DNA of 64,000 nt from Sediminibacterium sp. Gen4. GTDB taxonomy: Bacteria; Bacteroidota; Bacteroidia; Chitinophagales; Chitinophagaceae. A program made the translations under genes and the position numbers. Shown here piece after piece: positions 44,379 to 53,764 of this stretch. The stretch's first letter is position 1; each line of letters starts with the position of its first letter. Where the stretch lies: NCBI GenBank assembly GCA_013391385.1, contig JACBFI010000019.1, forward strand, positions 1 through 64,000. Reading direction: 5' to 3'. Below the pieces are notes generated by a model. That model did no database searches, was not told the origin of the DNA, and worked only from the letters and a program-made list of their open reading frames with translations.

Positions 44379-44948
44379 TCACTCTTCCCATTGAACTTCG
44401 GTAAGTTCATTCATGGTATACCCTTGTTCATTCGTAAATGAACGAATGATCTGAAACCCTTTGGCTGTATTCCAATTATGTTGTTCCATAATAGATCCAT
44501 TTCCCTTTCGGTATACACTTCTAATAAAAACACGTTTTACCTGATTGGTTTGTTCATCCAATAATACTTCCATTCCTTTTACTGTTACCGTAGTGTCAAC
44601 AGCAGTATAACTCAAAGTGTAACTGTTGGTAGCAGCATCCTGAAAAATGGTTTCGCGGTAATGCTTCTTGGTAGTAGCATCGGAAATATCTTTTGCTATG
44701 AATTCTTTTACCAGTTCTTGAAAAGCAGGTATAGACAATTGGGTAGAATCTTTTTTCCCATCCTTGGTATGAAAAACAAGCATGTTTTTTTTCATGGTTG
44801 GAAGAACGGTCATTTGATTTTCAAAAAAAGAAGCGGTCGGATAAAATTGGGTACTATCCGGAGACGGTTGTAATTGATTGTTTGTTTGTACACTTTCGCC
44901 ACAAGCCAAGAGCCAATAGCTCATCAGTATCACTGCTAATTGTTTCAT
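44379..44948 (-). CDS. Hypothetical lipoprotein
   Basis: A 189 aa protein with a lipoprotein signal (lipobox LLAC, Cys16). The mature part is beta-rich with repeated Thr/Val stretches (YTLSYTAVDTTVTVKGMEVLLDEQTNQVKRVFIRSVYRK). I do not recognise the family. It ends near the uvrC start (41 nt) and both are on the minus strand. No function is assigned. Confidence 0.7.
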   Translation of the reverse strand: MKQLAVILMSYWLLACGESVQTNNQLQPSPDSTQFYPTASFFENQMTVLPTMKKNMLVFHTKDGKKDSTQLSIPAFQELVKEFIAKDISDATTKKHYRETIFQDAATNSYTLSYTAVDTTVTVKGMEVLLDEQTNQVKRVFIRSVYRKGNGSIMEQHNWNTAKGFQIIRSFTNEQGYTMNELTEVQWEE

Positions 44949-44980
44949 CCGGTAAAATTATTTAAACCACACATAAAAAA

Positions 44981-45003
44981 GCCATCCGCCTAAGGAGGAT
45001 GGC
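44981..45003 (-). terminator. Terminator after the ECF partner gene
   Basis: Read on the minus strand: stem GCCATCCTCC / GGCGGATGGC with loop TTA and a TTTTTT tail, with one mismatch in the stem. It lies 22 nt after the stop of the beta-barrel gene. Confidence 0.75.
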
Positions 45004-45024
45004 TAATAAACAGATAGTAGTTGG

Positions 45025-46437
45025 TTATTGAATAGCCCTTGTAAGGCCTATACGCATGCCATAATCCATCAGGTATTCCTTGATGGGGTATTTATTGGAA
45101 TAAGTAGGTAAGTGCTGATAACGAACCTGTGGCCCAATCTGCCAGCTGGTTTTACCTGCTTTATAGCTAAGGTTTAATCCTACACTGGTATTGATATTCC
45201 ATTTTCTGACCAGATCATTGCCCTCTGCATAGTGTCTGTAATCAGTTGAAAGGAGATAAACACTCTTATTCAGGTTAAAAGTAGGTTGTACAGAAGCTTC
45301 CATATTAATACCTACATGTTTACCCTTGATCACATCCCACTGAATACCTACCGGAATAGCCAATTGGTATACTTTGTTCTCCAGTTCTGTTTGCTTATAG
45401 CCAACATTATTATTGTAAGGAGAAAAACGTGTAATATTTTCTACGCCATTGAAGCTGATCAATGAAATCGTAGTAGGGTCATACGTGCGAGACTGGAAGG
45501 TTTCGATTTGATACTGTCTGATATTTAATTGTAAACCTGTTTTGAGTTTCAAACGACTGCTTATATTGTACAGTACTGCAAAACCTACTTCCAAACCTAC
45601 TGCCGGACGATGGCGTACAACTTCATTTACGTTTGATAATTGATTCAATGGAGTATTGACAGGCAAAGAAGCAACAGTAGGCTGAATGATCTCTCTCACT
45701 TTTTCGTCGGATAAACGTCTATAACTGGTAGACGGTGTAACATAAAACTGAAAACCAAATTTTGAAACGGCGGGACGCTTTAATGGCTGAGTTTTATTGT
45801 AAGAAAAATCCTTCAGATAATCATCTGCTGTAGGATCTTTCTCTTGTAGCAAATGAATATCCTGAGCCGGAACCGTTTCATCAACCGGTTTTATGGTGAT
45901 GATTTCTGATGAAACCATTTCTGTTTGTTGAATCACTTCTGCCGGTTGCTGTAAAGCTGTAAGCACTAAACTGTTAGCGGGTTTGATTCTTGAAGTCGTC
46001 TGTTGTTGTATATTTTCAGTTGCAACTGAAAGATCGGTTTGGGATAGACTATTATTGGTCACAAACAGATCCGTAGCCGGATAATCCATCGCTGCGATGG
46101 TATTCATGGTAATATGAACCGGAGCCAGTTTATTGAAATAGTGACGACTTTTTTCACCGGCTGCTTGATGAGCAGCGATCGTTTCCTGCTCTACTTTAGC
46201 GACGTTAGGAATCGACAATGGCTGTGGATGAAAATTCTCTTGGGTACTTAATACCGTACTCAATGTAAGCGCGGTAATAATAAATAAAGAAATAAAAGTA
46301 AGTGCCGGCCATGAGCGATGTCCATGTAGCTCAGTACGTATGTTGGTCCATACCCGATCGGATGGATACATACGGTGCTGCTTTACCTCATCGTGTAAAA
46401 ACTGCTCAAATTCGTCCTGGTACTTCTGGTTTTCCAT
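45025..46437 (-). CDS. Predicted transmembrane protein with C-terminal outer-membrane-type beta-barrel, ECF sigma partner
   Basis: A 470 aa protein. An N-terminal cytosolic-like stretch (1-40, MENQKYQDEFEQFLHDEVK) resembles the short domains of Bacteroidota anti-sigma partners. A single hydrophobic helix (about 44-62, WPALTFISLFIITALTLSTVL) and a low-complexity linker (about 65-210) follow. A C-terminal region of alternating strands ends in aromatic positions (GLEVGFAVLYN, QLNIRQYQI, WQIGPQVRYQHL, MRIGLTRAIQ), like PorT-type barrels. ATG 46437 is preferred; a GTG lies three codons upstream. It follows the sigma gene within 12 nt, so co-regulation is likely. Topology is puzzling. Confidence 0.65.
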   Translation of the reverse strand: MENQKYQDEFEQFLHDEVKQHRMYPSDRVWTNIRTELHGHRSWPALTFISLFIITALTLSTVLSTQENFHPQPLSIPNVAKVEQETIAAHQAAGEKSRHYFNKLAPVHITMNTIAAMDYPATDLFVTNNSLSQTDLSVATENIQQQTTSRIKPANSLVLTALQQPAEVIQQTEMVSSEIITIKPVDETVPAQDIHLLQEKDPTADDYLKDFSYNKTQPLKRPAVSKFGFQFYVTPSTSYRRLSDEKVREIIQPTVASLPVNTPLNQLSNVNEVVRHRPAVGLEVGFAVLYNISSRLKLKTGLQLNIRQYQIETFQSRTYDPTTISLISFNGVENITRFSPYNNNVGYKQTELENKVYQLAIPVGIQWDVIKGKHVGINMEASVQPTFNLNKSVYLLSTDYRHYAEGNDLVRKWNINTSVGLNLSYKAGKTSWQIGPQVRYQHLPTYSNKYPIKEYLMDYGMRIGLTRAIQ

Positions 46438-46448
46438 ATTCAACACAA

Positions 46449-47030
46449 CTAGGATTTATTAAAGGCTGCCAGCCATTGATAATCCTGTTTGGGTGCCTCA
46501 ATGATTTTTTTACGAATCAATATATTTTCCAGCATGGCTTTCGCTCGGGTGTACTGACTTCTGCTTGTACTTTCCTCGATATCCAGCATGATGCCGATTT
46601 CTTTATGACTATACCCTTCTAACGCATACAGGTTTAAAACGGTACGATAACCTACCGGTAATAACCTGATGCATTCAATGATCTGTCGGGCTTGCATAAT
46701 GGAAGGAATGGTTTCTTCTTTAATATGCACCGATGTGGCGTAACTGATATCCAAACTTTCATTGAATTTTTTATGCTTCTTCAGAAAGTTGATACAAGTA
46801 TGCACAATGATGCGTCTGATCCATCCTTCAAATGCGCCCTTGTTCTGAAACGTATGTATTTGGGTAAATACTTTAATAAACCCCTCTTGTAACATGTCCT
46901 CTGCATCTTCTCTGCTGGGCGCAAAACGATAGCATACACTCAGCATTTTAGGACTGTACCGATTGTACAACTCGCGCTGCGCGGCAGCGTCGTTTTGTAA
47001 ACAGCCTGCAATGATAGCCTGCTCGGTCAT
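46449..47030 (-). CDS. ECF-type RNA polymerase sigma factor
   Basis: A 193 aa group 4 sigma factor. Region 2 is AEDMLQEGFIKVFTQIHTF with GAFEGWIRRIIVHTCINFLKKHKK. Region 4 is LPVGYRTVLNLYALEGYSHKEIGIMLDIEESTSRSQYTRAKAML. A membrane protein follows at once on the same strand, as with many sigma/anti-sigma pairs. The target promoter set is unknown. Confidence 0.9.
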   Translation of the reverse strand: MTEQAIIAGCLQNDAAAQRELYNRYSPKMLSVCYRFAPSREDAEDMLQEGFIKVFTQIHTFQNKGAFEGWIRRIIVHTCINFLKKHKKFNESLDISYATSVHIKEETIPSIMQARQIIECIRLLPVGYRTVLNLYALEGYSHKEIGIMLDIEESTSRSQYTRAKAMLENILIRKKIIEAPKQDYQWLAAFNKS

Positions 47031-47217
47031 GAGGGGTAAAATAGATTTACCCTAAATATAGACATATTTTACCTTCTGATGCTGCATTGTGTAACGGATT
47101 TGTATCTGTTAATTTATTAACTGATCATTAAAGCTTTTCGATTCGCAAAAAAGAACGTACAAAAGCATTATTTTAACGGAAAGATTTGATTTTCAAGATC
47201 CTATATAAAGCCTGAGT

Positions 47218-48876
47218 ATGGAAGCGACCTTGACTAAACCAACTGGCGGTAGATTATCGCAGTCGATAGATGATACCCCGCCACCCACTACCGGACTCGC
47301 ACCTTATACCGGTCCCTGGACCGAAAGTGAAGTCATTCACTTGTTGAAGCGTGCATTGTTTGGCGCCAAAAGAAGTGATATTGCCTACTTTAAAACACTC
47401 ACTTGTGCGCAGGCGGTTGATTTGTTGTTGACCCTCCCGCCCGACCCGCCGGCACCACCGGTGAAAGAGTATGCAACCCCTGCCAATGCTACCAATCCCG
47501 ATACCAATATTTTACAAGGGGATACCTGGGTGAACGACCCTAACAATGACGGAACCGTTAATAGTTTAAGACGAAACTCTTTTAAAAAATGGTGGATGGG
47601 GTTAATGATCAATCAAGATCAAAATCTACGCGAAAAAATGACCCTTTTCTGGCATAACCATCTCGCTACAGAGAGTACGGATATCAATGCCCAGTTTCTC
47701 TACAAGCATCATGCGTTGTTACGAAGTTTTGCTTTGGGAAATTTTAAAGCCTTGATGAAAGCTGTTACCATTGATTCGGCGATGTTGGTGTATTTGAATG
47801 GACAATTAAACCAAGCAGTTGCACCTGATGAAAATTATGGACGCGAATTACAAGAACTATTCTGTTGTGGTAAAGGTCCGGGTTCATTGTTCACGGAAGA
47901 AGATGTACAAGCTTCGGCACGTGTATTGACCGGTTGGAGAAACAATGTCAATACCATCTCTTCCTTTTTTGATAATAACAGACACGATAAAAAAGACAAA
48001 CAGTTTTCTTCCTTTTACAATAACACTGTTATCGTAGGTAAAAACGGACCAACAGCCGGCGAAGAAGAGCTGGATGCTATGCTCGATATGATCTTTGCTA
48101 CCAATGAAGTGGCGGAGTATATGTGTCGCAGATTTTATCGTTGGTTTGTTTATTATGATATCGATGAAACTGTTGAGAACAATATCATCAAACCCCTGGC
48201 AGTCATTTTTCGGAATGCCAATTATGAAGTAGCTCCGGTGATACGTACTTTATTGATGAGCGAACATTTTTATGATATCCTTTCCAGAGGCTGTCAGATA
48301 AAGAGCCCGGTGGATTTGGCTGTTGGATTATGCCGTGAATTCGAGATACCATTTGAACCTGCACCGGAGTATGCCATCAATTATGGTCATTGGAATTATT
48401 TGGTGAACCAATGTGCCAACTTGCAGCAGAATATCGCAGACCCACCCGATGTGAGTGGATGGAAAGCTTATTATCAGGAACCGCAATTTTATGAGATATG
48501 GATCAATAGTGATACCCTTCCTAAACGAAATCAGTTTACGGATACCATGGTCATGAATGGATTTACTTTTGGAGGTAAACGTATGATTATTGATGGCGCT
48601 GAATTGGCCAAAACCTTTCTCAATCCCGGAGACCCGAATCAGTTGATCAATGAATTCACCAAGCTGATGTATCGGCTGGATATTTCAGATGCTTCGAAAG
48701 CACAGATCAAAAAGGATATTTTATTGGGCGGACAATCAGAAGATTATTATTGGACCAATGCCTGGAATCAGTATATCAATAATCCGGGTGATATGGCCAA
48801 TACCACTACTGTTCGCAATTATATCCGCGATCTCATCAAATATTTAATGAACCTCGCCGAGTACCAACTCGCATAA
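47218..48876 (+). CDS. DUF1800 family protein
   Basis: A 552 aa protein. The DUF1800 signatures are visible: VIHLLKRALFGAKRSDIAYF, LREKMTLFWHNHLATES, YGRELQELFCCGKG, YMCRRFYRWFVYYDID and DPPDVSGWKAY. No classic signal peptide is seen. It forms a pair with the DUF1501 gene 11 nt downstream, a widely conserved arrangement. Members are presumed extracytoplasmic, with unknown activity. Confidence 0.88.
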   Translation: MEATLTKPTGGRLSQSIDDTPPPTTGLAPYTGPWTESEVIHLLKRALFGAKRSDIAYFKTLTCAQAVDLLLTLPPDPPAPPVKEYATPANATNPDTNILQGDTWVNDPNNDGTVNSLRRNSFKKWWMGLMINQDQNLREKMTLFWHNHLATESTDINAQFLYKHHALLRSFALGNFKALMKAVTIDSAMLVYLNGQLNQAVAPDENYGRELQELFCCGKGPGSLFTEEDVQASARVLTGWRNNVNTISSFFDNNRHDKKDKQFSSFYNNTVIVGKNGPTAGEEELDAMLDMIFATNEVAEYMCRRFYRWFVYYDIDETVENNIIKPLAVIFRNANYEVAPVIRTLLMSEHFYDILSRGCQIKSPVDLAVGLCREFEIPFEPAPEYAINYGHWNYLVNQCANLQQNIADPPDVSGWKAYYQEPQFYEIWINSDTLPKRNQFTDTMVMNGFTFGGKRMIIDGAELAKTFLNPGDPNQLINEFTKLMYRLDISDASKAQIKKDILLGGQSEDYYWTNAWNQYINNPGDMANTTTVRNYIRDLIKYLMNLAEYQLA

Positions 48877-48887
48877 AATCCAATACT

Positions 48888-50459
48888 ATGAGAAGAAGGG
48901 ATTTCTTACGCAATACAGTACCCGCCGGGGTAATGCTGCCTTCGTTGATCAATGGTATGACCGTAAAGGCTTTTGGTGCTGAATCATTATTGATGCAAGG
49001 TTTATTTCCTGCTACTACTGATACCGATCATGTATTGGTGATCGTTCAACTCAATGGAGGAAATGATGGATTGAATACGGTGATACCAATTGAATATTTT
49101 CCCAACTATATCCGCGCCAGATCCAATATGTATATCCCTCAACAAAAAGTATTGGGATTATCGGGTAACGATAGAGTTGGGTTCCATCCTGCTATGACAG
49201 GCATGCAGGCTTTGTACAATGACGGAAAGATGAGTGTGATACATTCAGTGGGATATCCACAACCCAATTTTTCTCATTTCAGGGCTACCGATATCTGGAT
49301 GAGTGCCAGTGATAGTAAAGAAGTGGTGAACAGTGGTTGGACAGGTCGCTATTTGAATTATGAGTATCCGAACTTTCCGAATGGATATCCAAATAGTAGT
49401 ATGCCGGATCCTTTGGCTATACAAATTGGCTCCACCACATCTTTAGCTTTACAAGGACCTGCTGTTAGTATGGGGATGAGTATTTCCAATCCCAGTAATT
49501 TTTATAACCTGATTGCAGGTGTTCAAGATCCTGCACCGAATACACCTGCAGGAAAGGAATTGACTTATATCCGAAAAGTAGCACAACAAACCACCGCCTA
49601 TGCTGAAGTGATCAAAACAGCTTCGGCGAAAGTGACACAACAGGCTGAATACCCAAATAATTCATTGGCAGCCCAATTAAAGATTGTAGCGAGACTGATT
49701 GCGGGTGGATTAAAGACAAGGATTTATATGGTGAGCTATGGAGGGTTTGATACGCACTCAGCACAAGTGAATTCATTAGATCATACCACAGGTACACATG
49801 CGAACCTTTTAAAAAATGTAAGCGATTCGATCAAAGCTTTTCAGGATGACCTGAAATTGCAGAAGGTAGACGATCGTGTATTGGGTATGACATTTTCTGA
49901 ATTTGGCAGACGTATCAAAAGCAATGGAAGTACCGGAACCGATCACGGATCCGCTGCTCCCATGTTTGTATTTGGTAAAAATGTTGATTCGGGGGTGATC
50001 GGAGATACACCCAATATTCCCGTAACCGCTTCTTTCAATGATAACCTTCCATTTCAATACGATTTCAGAAGTGTGTATGCTACCATTTTAAATAAATGGC
50101 TTTGTGTGGATGCCGATGACCTGGAACAGATCATGCTGAAAAACTTTCAGGTATTGCCCATCGTCAATTCATTGGCATGTAATAAATCGGTGAACCTGTC
50201 AGGGGAGAATTTCATTACCAATTATCCAAATCCGTTTACTCAGTCTACCAATATCAGTTTTAAAACTGCGGGTGGACATACCCTTATCCAAATCATGGAT
50301 ACCATGGGAAGGGTATTGAAGAACCTGATCGACAGAGAATATGAGGCAGGTAATTACAATGTTGTTTTTGATGGTTCCGGATTACAGCCGGGGGTTTATT
50401 ATATCCGATTCCAGAATATGGTGGTTCAGCAGGTGAGGGCGATGTTAAAAGTGAGATAA
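48888..50459 (+). CDS. DUF1501 protein with type IX secretion sorting domain
   Basis: A 523 aa exported protein. The N-terminal MRRRDFLRNTVPAGVMLPSLI looks like a twin-arginine (Tat) signal. The DUF1501 domain (sulfatase/alkaline-phosphatase-like fold) includes VLVIVQLNGGNDGLNTVIP, GFHPAMTGMQALYNDGKMSVIHSVGYP, SYGGFDTHSAQ and TFSEFGRRIKSNGSTGTDHGSAAPMFVFG. Residues about 445-523 (YPNPFTQSTNISF to GVYYIRFQ) form a type A T9SS C-terminal domain. So the protein should cross the outer membrane through the Gld system encoded in this window. Confidence 0.9.
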   Translation: MRRRDFLRNTVPAGVMLPSLINGMTVKAFGAESLLMQGLFPATTDTDHVLVIVQLNGGNDGLNTVIPIEYFPNYIRARSNMYIPQQKVLGLSGNDRVGFHPAMTGMQALYNDGKMSVIHSVGYPQPNFSHFRATDIWMSASDSKEVVNSGWTGRYLNYEYPNFPNGYPNSSMPDPLAIQIGSTTSLALQGPAVSMGMSISNPSNFYNLIAGVQDPAPNTPAGKELTYIRKVAQQTTAYAEVIKTASAKVTQQAEYPNNSLAAQLKIVARLIAGGLKTRIYMVSYGGFDTHSAQVNSLDHTTGTHANLLKNVSDSIKAFQDDLKLQKVDDRVLGMTFSEFGRRIKSNGSTGTDHGSAAPMFVFGKNVDSGVIGDTPNIPVTASFNDNLPFQYDFRSVYATILNKWLCVDADDLEQIMLKNFQVLPIVNSLACNKSVNLSGENFITNYPNPFTQSTNISFKTAGGHTLIQIMDTMGRVLKNLIDREYEAGNYNVVFDGSGLQPGVYYIRFQNMVVQQVRAMLKVR

Positions 50460-50518
50460 TCGGTGAATTTTTTGCAACAATGATGTAAAAATGAAAAAAT
50501 CCTATTATTTTTACAACG

Positions 50519-52891
50519 TTGTTTCAAAAATTAAGATATCGGCTATTATGTCTCCTTATTGTGATGGGGGGAAGCATTGCTCAGGTGCTGGGTCAGTGTA
50601 CGCTTGTTTTCTCCGGAAAAGTCATCGATGCTGATACCCGATTGCCTTTAAGTGGGGCACTGGTACAAATACCTGCATTGAAGATCAGTAAGGCTACAGA
50701 TGCAGATGGTAATTTCAAGATTGCCGGAATCTGTGCCGGTAATTATGATGTGAATATTTCGCACGTAAGTTGTACACCCATTACTGAGCATCTTCATTTC
50801 AAAGATGATATCAAACACAATTTTTTTCTTCCACATACCAGTAATGAACTGGCTGATGTAACGGTACGAGGAACCATCAGCACCAAAGGCGCAGCCATTT
50901 CTCAGGATATCAAAGGCAAGGAATTGGAAGCGCTACGCGGACTTTCATTAGGGGAGTCTTTGCAGAAAATTACAGGCGTCAGTGTTTTGCAAACGGGCTC
51001 CAATATCTATAAGCCGGTGATTCATGGTTTACATAGCAATCGGGTTTTGATTCTGAATAATGGCATTCGTCAGGAAGGACAACAATGGGGTAGTGAACAT
51101 GCTCCTGAAATTGATCCTTACGTGGCCAATAGATTATCAGTTGTAAAAGGAGCCAGCACCATTCGTTATGGTGGAGATGCCATTGGAGGTGTTGTATTGG
51201 TAGAACCAAAATTATTGCGCTCTGTACCAGGGGTGAGTGGAGAATTGAATATAGCTGCATTTTCAAATAATCGTCAGGGCACTTTATCCGGTATTATAGA
51301 GGGTAATTCAAAAAGAAATAATGCCTTCTCCTGGCGCTTACAAGGAACTGTTAAGCGTGGTGGGAATGCAAAAACGCCGAATTATTGGTTAGCGAATTCA
51401 GGCAATGAAGAGTTCAATGGTTCTGCAGCGATGGGTTGGCGATCCGCAAAAAAAGGATTGGAATTTTTCTATAGTATTTTCAATACCAAACTGGCGATCT
51501 TCTCAGGATCTCATATTGGTAATGTTACAGATCTGATGCAAGCCATCAGTAGTAAAGAACCACCCGACTATATCCGTAATGTTGGATTTACGTACAGGAT
51601 CAACAGACCTTATCAGCAAGTACAGCATCAATTGATGAAAGTAAAAGCTTTTCGCAATACGGGTGATGTCGGTAAGCTGAACATGATCTTATCACTACAA
51701 CACAATTGGCGTAGAGAATATGATGTCAGACGCTTCCAAAGCAGTGCCAATGTACCACAACTGGATTTGAAGATGACCACATTGGGTACTGATCTGATCT
51801 GGGATCATTTTAATACCGGACATTTCAGAGGAACAGCAGGTATTACCGGAAGCTATCAGCGAAATAGCTACGAATACCGTTTGTTCATCCCAAATTATGA
51901 GGCACTCAATTTCGGTGCTTTTGTAGTAGAAAAATGGAATTATAAAAAATGGTTGATTGAAGGCGGACTTCGTTTTGATCATCGGAGCATGCTGAATACC
52001 AACTCGAATGGTGGTATTCAATATCCTGATCGTAGGTTTAACAATGTATCGGGTAATACCGGTATTTCTTATGAAGCAGCGGATGGACTTCAGTTCACCA
52101 TCAATGCATCTACTGCATGGAGAGCACCGCAAGTGAATGAATTGTATAGCGATGGATTACACCATGGTTCTGCAAGAATAGAAAAAGGAGATGCCAACTT
52201 GCAACCTGAAAGGTCCAATAGTATTTTGTTCAATACTATATTGAATAAAGGCAGATGGCATATTGATGCGGGAGTATATATAAAAAGAATCGATGGATTT
52301 ATTTATCTCTTTCCCATATTTCCTCCGGAGCTTACCATTAGGGGTGCATTTCCCACTTTTCGTTTCGGACAAGCACCTGTGGCTATGCATGGTTTTGATT
52401 TGAGTGCTGCCTATACCATCAGTTCACATTTTCAGGTGGATGCAAAATCCTCGATCGTACGTGCTAAAAACAGGAATACCAAAGAATGGATGATACAAAT
52501 GCCGGCAGACCGTTATGAAGCCGGAATTCAATATAGTTTGGGTGATTTTAAAAAATGGAAAGAAACCTATATCAAACCAACCGTGCAATACGTGAGCAGA
52601 CAAACACGTGTTCCTGCTACCGGTAATATTCCGGTTATGAAACCGGATGGAAGTACTGCCATGGAATCAGATTACCTAATGCCGCCATCGGCTTATACTT
52701 TACTCGGATTAGAAGCAGGAACGATCTTGCAAACCAAACATCAAAAAATTCAGTTTACACTAACCGTGAGTAATGCCTTGAATGTTGTGTATAGAGAATA
52801 CATGAATGCCTTCCGTTATTTCTCCGATGAAATGGGTAGAAATATCGGATTAAAAATTAAGATTCCCATTGAACCAAAAACCAAATCATAA
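50519..52891 (+). CDS. TonB-dependent receptor with carboxypeptidase-regulatory-like N-domain
   Basis: A 790 aa outer-membrane receptor. A TTG start at 50519 gives a signal peptide (RLLCLLIVMGGSIAQVLGQ). A CarboxypepD_reg-like domain follows (CTLVFSGKVIDADTRLPLSGALV...DADGNFKIAGI). The plug (LGESLQKITGVSVLQTGSNIYKPVIHGLHSNRVLILNNGIRQEGQQWG) and beta-barrel follow. The plug resembles ZnuD-like and other metal/small-ligand receptors; the substrate is not certain. A downstream lipoprotein is probably its surface partner. An ATG 28 nt upstream is out of frame. Confidence 0.87.
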   Translation: MFQKLRYRLLCLLIVMGGSIAQVLGQCTLVFSGKVIDADTRLPLSGALVQIPALKISKATDADGNFKIAGICAGNYDVNISHVSCTPITEHLHFKDDIKHNFFLPHTSNELADVTVRGTISTKGAAISQDIKGKELEALRGLSLGESLQKITGVSVLQTGSNIYKPVIHGLHSNRVLILNNGIRQEGQQWGSEHAPEIDPYVANRLSVVKGASTIRYGGDAIGGVVLVEPKLLRSVPGVSGELNIAAFSNNRQGTLSGIIEGNSKRNNAFSWRLQGTVKRGGNAKTPNYWLANSGNEEFNGSAAMGWRSAKKGLEFFYSIFNTKLAIFSGSHIGNVTDLMQAISSKEPPDYIRNVGFTYRINRPYQQVQHQLMKVKAFRNTGDVGKLNMILSLQHNWRREYDVRRFQSSANVPQLDLKMTTLGTDLIWDHFNTGHFRGTAGITGSYQRNSYEYRLFIPNYEALNFGAFVVEKWNYKKWLIEGGLRFDHRSMLNTNSNGGIQYPDRRFNNVSGNTGISYEAADGLQFTINASTAWRAPQVNELYSDGLHHGSARIEKGDANLQPERSNSILFNTILNKGRWHIDAGVYIKRIDGFIYLFPIFPPELTIRGAFPTFRFGQAPVAMHGFDLSAAYTISSHFQVDAKSSIVRAKNRNTKEWMIQMPADRYEAGIQYSLGDFKKWKETYIKPTVQYVSRQTRVPATGNIPVMKPDGSTAMESDYLMPPSAYTLLGLEAGTILQTKHQKIQFTLTVSNALNVVYREYMNAFRYFSDEMGRNIGLKIKIPIEPKTKS

Positions 52892-52911
52892 TTTCTAAAA
52901 ATCAAGTGTGT

Positions 52912-53466
52912 ATGAAAAAGCAACTTTCTTATTGGATGGCAGCGTTAATGGTGGTAACATTTGTCGCAACCGGCTGTAAAAAAGATCCCAAAGGACCCGA
53001 GAACGAAGAGGAATTGATTACAACATTAAAGTTGACTTTTACTGAAGTAGGTGGAACAGCTACTTCAACCGTTACTTTTAAAGATGCTGATGGTCCGGGT
53101 GGTAATGCGCCAACACAAAATGAACAAATTGTATTAGCGCCTAACAAGCAGTACAACTGTACCGTTCAGGTATTGGATGAAAGTAAATCCCCTGCAGTAG
53201 ATATTACTACAGAAGTAATTGCTGAAGCGAATGATCACCAGTTTTATTATGAGCCGACAGGAGTGAATATCACAGTGACAGGTTTAAATACAGACCCCAA
53301 TGGTCGTCCCTTGGGCGTTACCAGCAGATGGAATTGTGGTGCTGTGAGCGGTCCCGGTACGGTGAAAGTAACATTGAAGCATAAGCCAGGTGCTAAAGGG
53401 TCAAGTGATCCTGTAACCCTTGGTGAAACAGACGTAGAAGTGACTTTTGCTGCACGTATCCAATAA
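52912..53466 (+). CDS. Receptor-associated lipoprotein
   Basis: A 184 aa lipoprotein with lipobox Cys22 (FVATGC). The mature protein has two beta-rich repeats starting ELITTLKLTFTEVGGTATSTVTFKDADGPGGNAP. This pattern matches a Bacteroidota lipoprotein family found next to TonB-dependent receptors, often labelled as periplasmic-binding-fold-like. ATG 52912 is chosen. It follows the receptor by 20 nt and ends before a strong terminator. Substrate capture is inferred. Confidence 0.75.
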   Translation: MKKQLSYWMAALMVVTFVATGCKKDPKGPENEEELITTLKLTFTEVGGTATSTVTFKDADGPGGNAPTQNEQIVLAPNKQYNCTVQVLDESKSPAVDITTEVIAEANDHQFYYEPTGVNITVTGLNTDPNGRPLGVTSRWNCGAVSGPGTVKVTLKHKPGAKGSSDPVTLGETDVEVTFAARIQ

Positions 53467-53498
53467 TTTTCTTAGGGTTTTGTTTTAGTTGAAGCATT

Positions 53499-53536
53499 GA
53501 GGCTGTGTCAGATTTTTGATACAGCCTCTTTTTTTT
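53499..53536 (+). terminator. Intrinsic terminator after receptor-lipoprotein genes
   Basis: Stem GAGGCTGTGTCA / TGATACAGCCTC, with one mismatch, a 6-nt loop and a run of eight T residues. Confidence 0.85.
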
Positions 53537-53539
53537 AGT

Positions 53540-53735
53540 CCATAGTCCATGGTCCATGGTCCATGGTCCATCGACTATAAGCATAAACCATAAGCCATCA
53601 AACCAATCTCGCGGCGGTTACTTTATTTTGAGACACCCCTTATCTTTTACTATGGACCATGGACTATCGACCATAAGCCATAAACCATAAGCCATCAAAC
53701 CAATCACGAGGCGGTCACTTCATTTTTGACAACCC
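53540..53735. repeat. CCATGG word-repeat hairpin plus 65-bp direct repeat
   Basis: Three tandem GGTCCAT words (TAGTCCATGGTCCATGG...) are followed by CATAAACCATAAGCCATCAA. A block of about 65 bp (53571-53639) is then repeated at 53667-53735: both copies contain ACCATAAGCCATCAAACCAA followed by TCNCGNGGCGGTNACTT. ACTATGGACCATGGACTATCGA between them is the complement of the first words. The second copy ends about 30 bp before the DUF2721 gene. Confidence 0.75.
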
Positions 53736-53764
53736 TAAATACCCGTTCTTTCTTAATTTTAAGT

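Noticed and set aside
53393..53584. Minus-strand ORF containing PWTMDHGLW-type residues
   Set aside because: It is the translation of the CCATGG word repeat and the 3' end of the lipoprotein gene, with no family resemblance.
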